NCBI GenBank assembly: GCA_902474645.1
Contig: CABRWN010000125.1
Location: 1-6,369 of the forward strand
Length of the DNA stretch: 6,369 nt
DNA from: an uncultured Collinsella sp.
Lineage (GTDB): Bacteria; Actinomycetota; Coriobacteriia; Coriobacteriales; Coriobacteriaceae
Reading direction: 5' to 3'
Below the pieces are notes generated by a model. The model ran no database searches. It was not told the DNA's origin and saw only the letters and a program-made list of their open reading frames with translations. Made by a program: the position numbers and the translations under genes. Shown one piece after another: positions 1 to 6,164 of this stretch (position 1 is the stretch's first letter; each line of letters begins with the position of its first letter).

Positions 1-653
1 CCACCGGCCGCAACGATTTGAGCACGAGCCTGATGGGCACCGTTCAAACCGATGCAGTGGCCCGCGCGATGGCCGTGCTCGAGCGCTCCGCCACGATGGG
101 AGTGATCGTCGCCGCCCCCACAGCCGGCTCCGCGGGCGTCGTGCCCGGCTGCGTGCTGGCGCTCGCCGACCACCTGCAGCTCGACGACGAACAGGTCATG
201 GACGCGCTCTACTGCGCAGCCGCCATCGGCCTCAACCTCACCACAAGCGCCTGCGTCGCCGGCGCCGAGGGCGGCTGTCAAGCCGAAGTGGGAAGCGCCG
301 CAGCCATGGCGGCCGCCGCGCTGGTGCAGATGCTCGACGGCACGCCCGAGCAGGCGCTCGACGCCAGTTCCATCGCGCTGAGCAACCTGCTGGGCCTCGT
401 TTGTGACCCCGTCGGCGGCCTCGTGGAGGTGCCCTGCCAAAACCGCAACGCCATCGGCGTGGCAGCGGCCTTTAGCTCGGCACAACTCGCCCTCGCAGGC
501 ATTAAGAGCCTGGTACCGTTTGACCAGATGGCACATGTCATGCTCTCGGTGGGTCACGTGCTGCCCGCAACCCTGCGCGAAACGGCAAAGGGCGGCATTG
601 CGCAAGCTCCGGCTGCACTTTCGGCCTGTGCAAAATGCGGTGTGTGCGGATAG
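1..653 (+). CDS. sdaA: L-serine dehydratase (L-serine ammonia-lyase), iron-sulfur dependent, C-terminal part; 5' end outside window
   Basis: Cytosolic enzyme that converts L-serine to pyruvate and ammonia using a [4Fe-4S] cluster. The reading frame is open from the left edge (first whole codon at position 3), so the gene is partial; the TTG at 18 is internal, not a start. The stop is TAG at 651-653. Three cysteines have the spacing I recall for the cluster ligands of the Legionella enzyme (42 and 11 residues apart): Cys at 276-278 in GAEGGCQAE, at 402-404 in LVCDPVGG, and at 435-437 in VEVPCQNR. The APTAGSAGVVPG and CQNRNAIGVAAA segments are also typical of the alpha domain. The chain ends in CAKCGVCG; a Cys near the C-terminus is known to occupy the active site in this family, and here there are three. 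Whether this is a separate alpha subunit or the end of a fused beta-alpha chain cannot be decided because the N-terminal part is missing. Confidence 0.95.
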   Translation, partial: TGRNDLSTSLMGTVQTDAVARAMAVLERSATMGVIVAAPTAGSAGVVPGCVLALADHLQLDDEQVMDALYCAAAIGLNLTTSACVAGAEGGCQAEVGSAAAMAAAALVQMLDGTPEQALDASSIALSNLLGLVCDPVGGLVEVPCQNRNAIGVAAAFSSAQLALAGIKSLVPFDQMAHVMLSVGHVLPATLRETAKGGIAQAPAALSACAKCGVCG

Positions 654-671
654 CGGCAAAGAACGACTCAA

Positions 672-698
672 AGGTGGGACAAATGTCCCACCTCTTTT
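672..698 (+). terminator. Intrinsic terminator after sdaA
   Basis: A 9-bp perfect stem (AGGTGGGAC at 672-680 pairing with GTCCCACCT at 685-693) closes a 4-base loop and is followed by CTTTT. It lies 18 bases after the sdaA stop codon and separates that gene from the transpeptidase. The stem with its loop is almost fully palindromic (AGGTGGGACA/TGTCCCACCT). On the opposite strand it is followed only by TTTGAG, so termination in that direction would be weak. Confidence 0.85.
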
Positions 699-739
699 GA
701 ATGCCACCGTTTCCGTACCACAAACAGCAGGGCAATCGC

Positions 740-745
740 CATAAT
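740..745 (+). promoter_or_regulatory. Possible -10 box (CATAAT) for the L,D-transpeptidase gene
   Basis: CATAAT matches the sigma-70-type -10 consensus at five of six positions. It is the best candidate in the 104 bases between the sdaA terminator and the transpeptidase. At 17-base spacing the -35 position reads ACCACA, which matches only in its last three bases, so this is a weak call. The gene needs its own promoter because the upstream terminator is strong. Confidence 0.25.
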
Positions 746-786
746 GCAAGCCCAGTAAAAACACGATGAACCGCAAGGCGAAAATC

Positions 787-792
787 GAAGGA
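787..792 (+). promoter_or_regulatory. Ribosome binding site that decides the transpeptidase start
   Basis: GAAGGA is the only Shine-Dalgarno-like sequence here. It sits 1 base before the ATG at 794, too close to serve it, and 10 bases before the in-frame ATG at 803, a workable distance. This favours 803 as the real start. Confidence 0.6.
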
Positions 793-802
793 TATGCATA
801 CG

Positions 803-2536
803 ATGTCGCAAAACGATCGAACTCAACTGATTCCCGATCCGCAGCAGCCGAGCAGGCACACCGGCGGCGTTCAGTCGCCGCGTCCTATCGCGCCGAGCCA
901 CGGTCAGCAGCGTAGTGCAGCAAACGCTTCCCAACGTCCGAACCAACAGCGACAGCAGCGTCAACAACGTCAGCAGCGCCAGGCAAACGGCAATGCGCCC
1001 AAGCAGCCCCCCACGCACGCTCGAGGCGATCGTGGCCCCGCGCGCAAACCCGCCGGCAACAATAAGTCGGGCAAAAAGACGACGCTCTTTGTCGTCCTGG
1101 GTCTTATCGTCATTGTCTATATCGTAGGAATCGTAGCGTTCTCGCAGCTAGCCTACCCCAACACCACCATCGCCGGCGTCGATGTCTCGTTCTCCAACGC
1201 TTCGTCTGCCGCTACCAAGGTCAATTCGGCATGGAAGCACTATAAGCTCGCCGTGACAGGCGATGACTTTAGCTGGACCTATCAGCCCGAGTCCGATGAA
1301 CCCATCGTCGACGGTGAAGCTGCTGCAAAAGAAATCATCAACCACAACGAAGCCTTTATTTGGCCGGTCCGCCTTGTGGAATCCTTAAGCGGCAAGACCA
1401 AAACAACTGCTACCTCCAACGAAGTCGATCTTGATCAAGACGTCGACCTGTCCATGCTCTCCGACACCTTTGACCAAAAGCAGTTTGAGAAGGATTTGGG
1501 CGCCGCCATCGACGAGTTTAACGAGGGGCGTTCGGGCACGTTCGAGGCCAATAGCTCCTATGACGAGCAGGCCGGCAAGTTTACCGTCGAGAAGGCGCGC
1601 TCCAACGAAAAACTCAACCGCGAGCATGTCATTAAATATGCCGAGCTCGAGCTTGCCTCGCTGGCCGAGACCGTAGATCTTTCCAAGCTCGGCAACGATG
1701 CCTATGAGCCGCTCAATGGAACGCTGACCGATGATCAGATTCAGGCCGCATGCGATGCCGCCAACAACTTCCTGGGCGTCAACGTGATCCTCAAGCTTAA
1801 CGGCGAGGATGCCGGCAAGGTTGATGGCGCTTCCGTGTTGCAGTGGATCAGCTTTGCCGACCCCGCCAACCCCACGCTCGATGCGTCGCAGATCAGCAGC
1901 TGGGCAGCCGAGCTCGCCAACGGCTTTAATACCGTGGGTTCCACTCGCTGGTGGAAGCGCGCCGATGGCAAGCAGTGCGCCGTCGAAGGCGGTGACTTTG
2001 GTTGGTCCATCGACAGCAGCTCGCTCGCCAAGCAGATCGAGGACGCCATTAACAACAAGCAGACAGGCGAAATCGAGATCAAGTACTCCCAGAAGGCCGA
2101 CACCTTTACCGCAAAGGGAGAGCCCGACTGGAAGGCGTATATCGACGTCGACCTGTCCGAGCAGCACGCGCGCTACTATGACGAGAACGGTAATATCGTT
2201 TGGGAGGCCAACTTTATTTCCGGCAAACCGGGCGAAGACGCCACCCCCGAGGGCGTGTGGCAGATCAACAGCAACGACGGCGGCAGCACACTGATCGGAG
2301 CCAAGGACCCCGAGACCGGTAAACCCAAATATGAGAGCCCGGTGAGCTACTGGATGCCGTTCGAGGGCAATATGATCGGCTTCCACGATGCCACCTGGCA
2401 AAACGACAAGAGCTTCGATAATGCCGAGTCGTACAAGTGGTGCGGCAGCCACGGTTGCATCAACCTGCGCCTGGCAGACGCCAAGGCACTTCACGACTGC
2501 ATCAAAGTCGGCCTGTGCGTGGTTGTCCACTCGTAG
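803..2536 (+). CDS. Membrane-anchored L,D-transpeptidase (PG_binding_4 stalk plus YkuD catalytic domain)
   Basis: Cell-wall enzyme expected to form 3-3 (meso-DAP or equivalent) peptidoglycan cross-links, or to attach proteins, outside the membrane. From the start at 803 it is 577 residues; an in-frame ATG at 794 would add three. Residues 1-92 are a cytoplasmic tail rich in Gln, Arg, Pro and Asn with four QQR units (48-59). Residues about 93-114 form one membrane anchor. Residues about 118-440 are the extracellular stalk, with the IAGVDVS entry motif after the anchor and two stretches typical of PG_binding_4 domains (KFTVEKARSNEKLNREHV, and GDFGWSIDSSSLAKQI). Residues about 441-577 are the YkuD domain. 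The active site is intact: His528 in IGFHDATW, and SHGCIN with catalytic Cys552 (codon 2456-2458). A second cysteine, Cys547, lies five residues before it. The architecture resembles the Enterococcus faecium Ldt type. It is a stand-alone gene with no obvious terminator of its own. Confidence 0.93.
   Translation: MSQNDRTQLIPDPQQPSRHTGGVQSPRPIAPSHGQQRSAANASQRPNQQRQQRQQRQQRQANGNAPKQPPTHARGDRGPARKPAGNNKSGKKTTLFVVLGLIVIVYIVGIVAFSQLAYPNTTIAGVDVSFSNASSAATKVNSAWKHYKLAVTGDDFSWTYQPESDEPIVDGEAAAKEIINHNEAFIWPVRLVESLSGKTKTTATSNEVDLDQDVDLSMLSDTFDQKQFEKDLGAAIDEFNEGRSGTFEANSSYDEQAGKFTVEKARSNEKLNREHVIKYAELELASLAETVDLSKLGNDAYEPLNGTLTDDQIQAACDAANNFLGVNVILKLNGEDAGKVDGASVLQWISFADPANPTLDASQISSWAAELANGFNTVGSTRWWKRADGKQCAVEGGDFGWSIDSSSLAKQIEDAINNKQTGEIEIKYSQKADTFTAKGEPDWKAYIDVDLSEQHARYYDENGNIVWEANFISGKPGEDATPEGVWQINSNDGGSTLIGAKDPETGKPKYESPVSYWMPFEGNMIGFHDATWQNDKSFDNAESYKWCGSHGCINLRLADAKALHDCIKVGLCVVVHS
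944..979 (+). repeat. Short tandem repeat, four 9-base units encoding QQR
   Basis: Four consecutive units (CAACAGCGA, CAGCAGCGT, CAACAACGT, CAGCAGCGC) encode (Gln-Gln-Arg)x4 in the cytoplasmic tail of the L,D-transpeptidase. The units differ at codon third positions (and at the first arginine's CGA), so the protein pattern is better conserved than the DNA. A nearby change of unit number would keep the frame. Confidence 0.85.
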
Positions 2537-2604
2537 TGCAACGCGCGCATTCCTACAACGTGGAACCGCTGCGACCAATCTAACAGTTCCGAAAGAAACC
2601 GTCC

Positions 2605-2634
2605 TATGCGCCCGCCCCAACCGGTGGGCGCATA
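2605..2634. repeat. 9-bp perfect inverted repeat over the exporter promoter, operator-like
   Basis: TATGCGCCC (2605-2613) is repeated in inverted form as GGGCGCATA (2626-2634), with a 12-base spacer that itself contains the palindrome ACCGGT (2620-2625). The right arm overlaps the first two bases of the TATAAT box at 2633-2638. If that box is used, the repeat would lie mostly upstream of the transcript start and would act as DNA, for example as a repressor or activator site. If transcription reads through from the transpeptidase gene, the RNA could instead fold into a hairpin, but there is no T-run after it, so it is a poor terminator. Confidence 0.6.
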
Positions 2635-2638
2635 TAAT
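2633..2638 (+). promoter_or_regulatory. Consensus -10 box (TATAAT) for the exporter operon
   Basis: A perfect TATAAT lies 30 bases before the adaptor start codon. A transcript starting about 7 bases downstream would have a leader of about 24 bases containing the AAAGGAG site. I find no recognisable -35 at 16-19 bases upstream (the region reads GC-rich, GCGCCCGCC) and no TG extension. The promoter may therefore need an activator, which would fit the inverted repeat in that position. Confidence 0.5.
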
Positions 2639-2656
2639 TATCGAGGTTCTTTCTAT

Positions 2657-2663
2657 AAAGGAG
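2657..2663 (+). promoter_or_regulatory. Ribosome binding site fixing the adaptor start at 2669
   Basis: AAAGGAG lies 5 bases before the ATG at 2669. The longer in-frame start at 2606 would place the start codon inside the inverted repeat and upstream of the TATAAT box, with no ribosome site before it, so it is rejected. Confidence 0.85.
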
Positions 2664-2668
2664 ACGCT

Positions 2669-4099
2669 ATGCCGAATGTCCCCACGATCACCCCAGGCCC
2701 GGATGATACCGAGAACACGCCCGAAGGTGCCACCGAAACGATTCCTCTGATTACAAACGTACATGCCGACAAGCAGAGCGGACGCGCGAACGATACGGCC
2801 GAGATTTCCGATGAAGAGGCATATGCCAAGCTCAAGGCAAGACGCGCCGAACGTCGACGCAAAAAGCTGATTCGACGCGGTATTGCCGCCGGCGTCGTAG
2901 GTGCCATCGCGCTCATTGCCATTGTCGCAACCCTGGTTATCAATGCGCAGCCACAGGGCGCTAGCGGGCCTGTGACCGACATGGTGACCGAGGGCACGTT
3001 TAGCACAACGGTCGAGGCGAAAGGCCAGCTCAAACCCATTTCATCCTCAGTGGTCTCCCCTTCTGTCGACGGCACGGTCGATTCGATCAACGTGCAGGCA
3101 GGCCAATCCGTCAGCGAGGGCGACGTGCTTATGACCATTAAAAACGACGAGCTCGATCGCAACGTTGCCGAGGCGCAGCGTGCAGTCGCAGCCGCCCAGG
3201 AAGACCTCACCAACGCGCAGAAAGCCGCCGCTGTCGCGCAGGCCACCCCAACGACGGACGTCGATGGAGCTTCCGCAGCGGCTGGCGTCTCTGACGCATC
3301 AGCGGACACGAACGCCGTATCGGCCGCGCAGCGCAGCCTCGCTTCGGCCCAGGCAAACCTCGATCAGGCGAACGCCAAGGCCGCCAGTCGCACGGTCACG
3401 GCCCCGAGCTCGGGTAGCATCGTGGAGCTCAACGCCAAGGTGGGCGCCACGGTAACAGGCGGCATGATCATGGGCGAAAGCGATACGAGCGGCGGCAAGC
3501 AGTGCATGCAGATCGCCGACCTATCCAAGATGAAGGTGACCGTGCAGGTGGGCGAAAAGGACATCGCCAAGATCGCCGTTGGGCAGAGCGCCAACGTCAC
3601 ATATCCCGCGTTTCCCGATATCGTGAGCCAGGGCACCGTCACGGCTATCGCGTCGGTAGCAAACTCCGACGCCGCCAACGGCGGCGGCAGCGTGACCTTT
3701 AACGTCGACATCCTCATCGAGGCGCCCGACGCGCGCCTGAAGCCGGGCATGACGGCCGAGGTATCGGTGGTGACCGAGCAGCTTGACGACGTGGTCATGG
3801 TGCCGACGATGGCGCTCATGACCGAAGACGGCGAACACTATTACGTCAATCTGGCCACAGATGACGAAAGCAAGGAGACACGCCGCGTTAAGGTGACCGT
3901 CGTGACGCAAAACGACAACGAAGCCGTAGTCGGCAAGACACAGGTCAAGCGCGACGACCAGGGCAACGAGATCAACCCCAACGTGCCGGTTACCAAACTG
4001 CGCGACGGCGACACCCTCGTCATGGACACCGGAGCGGACGCAACGGCTGGCGGCTACAGCGCGGATTCGGGCAGCATGTCTGCCGACGAGGGTATGTAA
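2669..4099 (+). CDS. MacA/HlyD-type adaptor (membrane fusion) subunit of an ABC exporter
   Basis: Extracellular adaptor that would sit on the permease encoded two genes downstream. It is 476 residues from the ATG at 2669. Residues 1-70 are a charged cytoplasmic tail ending in a basic cluster (RRAERRRKKLIRR, 58-70); residues about 71-93 are the single membrane anchor. The first half of the biotinyl-lipoyl-like domain is at about 126-157 (SPSVDGTVDSINVQAGQSV). An Ala/Gln-rich alpha-hairpin spans 158-239, broken at its tip by a Thr/Asp/Ser/Ala linker (193-215). The second lipoyl half is at 242-265 (TVTAPSSGSIVELNAKVG). Then come a beta-barrel domain (about 277-370, ending in DARLKPGMTAEVSVV) and a membrane-proximal domain, with a Gly/Ser/Met-rich tail at about 455-476. 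The stop TAA shares one base with the next ATG, indicating a coupled operon. No outer-membrane partner is encoded in the window. Confidence 0.92.
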   Translation: MPNVPTITPGPDDTENTPEGATETIPLITNVHADKQSGRANDTAEISDEEAYAKLKARRAERRRKKLIRRGIAAGVVGAIALIAIVATLVINAQPQGASGPVTDMVTEGTFSTTVEAKGQLKPISSSVVSPSVDGTVDSINVQAGQSVSEGDVLMTIKNDELDRNVAEAQRAVAAAQEDLTNAQKAAAVAQATPTTDVDGASAAAGVSDASADTNAVSAAQRSLASAQANLDQANAKAASRTVTAPSSGSIVELNAKVGATVTGGMIMGESDTSGGKQCMQIADLSKMKVTVQVGEKDIAKIAVGQSANVTYPAFPDIVSQGTVTAIASVANSDAANGGGSVTFNVDILIEAPDARLKPGMTAEVSVVTEQLDDVVMVPTMALMTEDGEHYYVNLATDDESKETRRVKVTVVTQNDNEAVVGKTQVKRDDQGNEINPNVPVTKLRDGDTLVMDTGADATAGGYSADSGSMSADEGM

Positions 4100-4872
4100 T
4101 GCGTCCCGTCATCGACATTCGCAACGTGCACCGCATCTTTGAGAGCGAGGCAGGTTGCGCCCACATCCTGCACAACGTGAGCCTGGCGGTAGATCCCGGC
4201 GAGTTCGTCGCCATTACCGGCCCTTCGGGCTCGGGCAAATCAACGCTCATGAACATCCTAGGCTGCCTAGATAAGCCGACGGCGGGCGACTATTACCTGC
4301 AAGGGCTCAACGTGGCCGAGCTCGATGATGACGAGCTCACCGAAGTTCGCGCCCTGAGCATTGGCTTTGTCTTTCAGAGCTTCAACCTGCTGCCGCGCCT
4401 ATCGGTCATCGAAAACGTGATGTTGCCGCTGGCCTACACTAATGTGCCCCGTAGCCAGCGTGAAATGCGCGCCGTGCACGCGCTGCAGGCCGTCACGCTG
4501 CCCGTCGACCACTGGGACCACCGCATATCCGAGCTCTCGGGCGGCCAGATGCAACGTGTCGCTATCGCACGCGCCCTCGTCAACGATCCGCCCATCATCC
4601 TGGCCGATGAGCCGACGGGAAACTTGGACTCCGCGACCGGAGCGCTTGTGATGGAGACCTTCCATAGACTTCAGGAGCGCGGCAAAACCATCGTGCTTAT
4701 CACACACGACCCCGGCATCGCCGCCGAGGCCGACCGTGCCGTGACCATCCGCGACGGTCACATTCACGACGGCGCGTATATTCCACATGCACCGCGGACC
4801 CTGCGCAGCGCCGTAGATAGCCTGCCCATGATTTCCGCCTCCGCCAACCCGCCGAAAGGAGTGATGGCATGA
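4099..4872 (+). CDS. MacB-type ABC transporter ATP-binding protein
   Basis: Cytoplasmic ATPase that powers the exporter, 257 residues. All nucleotide-binding motifs are intact: Walker A GPSGSGKST (41-49), Q-loop Gln93 in FVFQSFNLLP, signature LSGGQ (146-150), Walker B IILADE with catalytic Glu171, D-loop GNLDS (174-178) and H-loop His203 in LITHD. The sequence GPSGSGKSTLMNILGCLDKP and the ADEPTGNLDS block are characteristic of the MacB/LolD/FtsE branch. About 30 residues after the usual end of the domain form a poorly conserved-looking tail. The ATG overlaps the adaptor's TAA by one base and is preceded by GAGGG (4088-4092, 6-base spacing), so the start is well supported. The 3' end overlaps the permease gene by four bases (ATGA). 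Confidence 0.96.
   Translation: MRPVIDIRNVHRIFESEAGCAHILHNVSLAVDPGEFVAITGPSGSGKSTLMNILGCLDKPTAGDYYLQGLNVAELDDDELTEVRALSIGFVFQSFNLLPRLSVIENVMLPLAYTNVPRSQREMRAVHALQAVTLPVDHWDHRISELSGGQMQRVAIARALVNDPPIILADEPTGNLDSATGALVMETFHRLQERGKTIVLITHDPGIAAEADRAVTIRDGHIHDGAYIPHAPRTLRSAVDSLPMISASANPPKGVMA
4855..4861 (+). promoter_or_regulatory. Ribosome binding site for the permease, inside the ATPase gene
   Basis: AAAGGAG lies 7 bases before the ATG at 4869 and inside the last codons of the ATPase gene. With the ATGA overlap, it allows both reinitiation and fresh initiation, and it excludes the out-of-frame ATG at 4864 as the start. Confidence 0.8.
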
Positions 4873-6083
4873 GCGCCCGTGATCTCATCCAGGAAGCCCT
4901 TCACTCGCTCGAGGCCAACAAGGGGCGCAGCCTGCTCACCATCCTGGGCATTGTCATCGGCATTGCCTCGGTCATTGCCATGACTTCGCTCATCGGCGGC
5001 ATCCAAAACAGCTTGGTAAACAGCCTAGGCCTCAATGCGGCACGCATGGTTCAGATCTATTCGTCCCAAGAACTCTCTGATTCTGACGTCCAGAAGCTTC
5101 AAAAACTGGTGCCGCAGATTGAGCAAATCGGCATTGTCGACAGCGCGTATACCGAGTACAAGACCGGCGATAAAAGCTATACCGTCATGGCGCAGGGCGT
5201 CGACAGCGACATGCTCGACGCCGTGGGGGCCAGCAAGCTCGTTGCGGGGCGCACCTATTCCCAGGCCGAGTCTCAATCAGGCTCGCGCGTGGCGCTCATC
5301 AGCCGCGGCGGCGCCGATCAGCTTTACGGCAACGAACAGGATGCGCTGGGGAAAACCATCAAGGTGTCCAACGGCGAGGTGCAGATTGTAGGCGTGATTG
5401 ATAGCGGCAGCGACTCCATGGGCTCGCTCACGCTGTATATGCCACGCGAAACCATCGCCGGGCTGTTTGGCGACGAGAATCCTTCATTCCCCAGCGTGAC
5501 GGCACTTGCCGCCGAGGGCACGGACATGGATGAGCTTTGTAAGGCCATCGAGTCCAAGGTGCGCGCGATGAAGGGCATCGAGGAGGAGGATGAGTACGAC
5601 AGTGTATCGGCGACCTCCATGAAAAGCGCTATCGATGCACTCAACTCCTTTATGAGCGCGTTCTCGCTCATCATGGGTGCTGTCGCCAGCATCTCGCTGC
5701 TTGTCGGCGGTATCGGCATTATGAATATGATGCTCACCAACGTAACGGAGCGCATTCGCGAGATCGGCATCCGCCGCGCTCTGGGCGCCAGTCGTCGCGA
5801 TATCACCGCGCAGTTTTTGGCCGAGTCCTCGGCGCTGTGCGTCACCGGCGGACTGTTGGGTGTCCTGATTGGCTATCTGCTGGCATGGGGACTCACGTTC
5901 TTTGCCGCAAGCTCGGGCATCATGAGCGAGTTTGGAGCCACCGGGACGATCACGCCAAGCTTCTCCATTACGACAGTGTTGATCGCGTTTGCCGTATCGG
6001 TCGGCATCGGCGTAATCTTTGGCTTCTACCCCGCTCGCCGCGCAGCAAAGCTCGACCCTGTGGAGTGCCTACGCTACCAGTAA
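4869..6083 (+). CDS. MacB/FtsX-type ABC transporter permease
   Basis: Membrane subunit of the exporter, 404 residues, with four membrane segments. TM1 is at about 21-41, within the classic RSLLTILGIVIGIASVIAM motif. A large extracellular MacB_PCD-type domain follows at about 46-260. TM2 is at about 262-288 (ends GGIGIMNMML), TM3 at about 320-345 and TM4 at about 365-387. The conserved cytoplasmic segment after TM2 (ERIREIGIRRALGASRRDI) and the C-terminal FGFYPARRAAKLDPVECLRYQ are hallmarks of MacB/FtsX permeases. The length matches stand-alone permeases in which the ATPase is a separate chain, unlike the fused MacB of Gram-negative bacteria. It is the last gene of the operon. With the adaptor and ATPase it should assemble as a mechanotransmission-type transporter that moves a substrate off the outer face of the membrane. 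Candidate substrates (peptides, antibiotics, lipids) cannot be chosen from the sequence. Confidence 0.95.
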   Translation: MSARDLIQEALHSLEANKGRSLLTILGIVIGIASVIAMTSLIGGIQNSLVNSLGLNAARMVQIYSSQELSDSDVQKLQKLVPQIEQIGIVDSAYTEYKTGDKSYTVMAQGVDSDMLDAVGASKLVAGRTYSQAESQSGSRVALISRGGADQLYGNEQDALGKTIKVSNGEVQIVGVIDSGSDSMGSLTLYMPRETIAGLFGDENPSFPSVTALAAEGTDMDELCKAIESKVRAMKGIEEEDEYDSVSATSMKSAIDALNSFMSAFSLIMGAVASISLLVGGIGIMNMMLTNVTERIREIGIRRALGASRRDITAQFLAESSALCVTGGLLGVLIGYLLAWGLTFFAASSGIMSEFGATGTITPSFSITTVLIAFAVSVGIGVIFGFYPARRAAKLDPVECLRYQ

Positions 6084-6095
6084 GCCACCACCAAC

Positions 6096-6164
6096 AAGTT
6101 GCGGTGAATTAGGAACCGAATATGCTATCTAGCAGCAAAAACAGACACTATTTCACCGCAACTT
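6096..6164. repeat. 69-base element with 13-bp perfect terminal inverted repeats
   Basis: AAGTTGCGGTGAA (6096-6108) is repeated in inverted form as TTCACCGCAACTT (6152-6164), separated by 43 bases that are noticeably AT-richer than the surroundings. The interior holds a small GCTA-TC-TAGC palindrome (6124-6133) and an A5 run. It begins 12 bases after the permease stop codon. As RNA it would form a long stem with a large loop; the bases after it (ATTGAAGG) include no T-run, so a classic terminator is unlikely, although it may protect the 3' end of the operon mRNA. The shape also suits a REP-like or MITE-like intergenic repeat. I cannot see other copies in this window. Confidence 0.65.

Noticed and set aside
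2606..2668. Longer N-terminus for the adaptor starting at 2606
   Set aside because: It would start upstream of the TATAAT box and inside the inverted repeat, with no ribosome site; 2669 has AAAGGAG at 5 bases.
1385..2764. 459-codon open frame on the minus strand opposite the transpeptidase gene
   Set aside because: It is antisense to a gene with intact catalytic motifs, has no family-like motifs or ribosome site, and long antisense frames are common in GC-rich DNA.
2653..3309. 218-codon minus-strand frame opposite the adaptor gene
   Set aside because: Low-complexity Ser/Ala/Thr-rich translation that mirrors the adaptor's codon bias; no start signal.
5324..5845. 173-codon minus-strand frame opposite the permease gene
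   Set aside because: Ser/Met/Ala-rich shadow of a well-supported permease; no recognisable motif.
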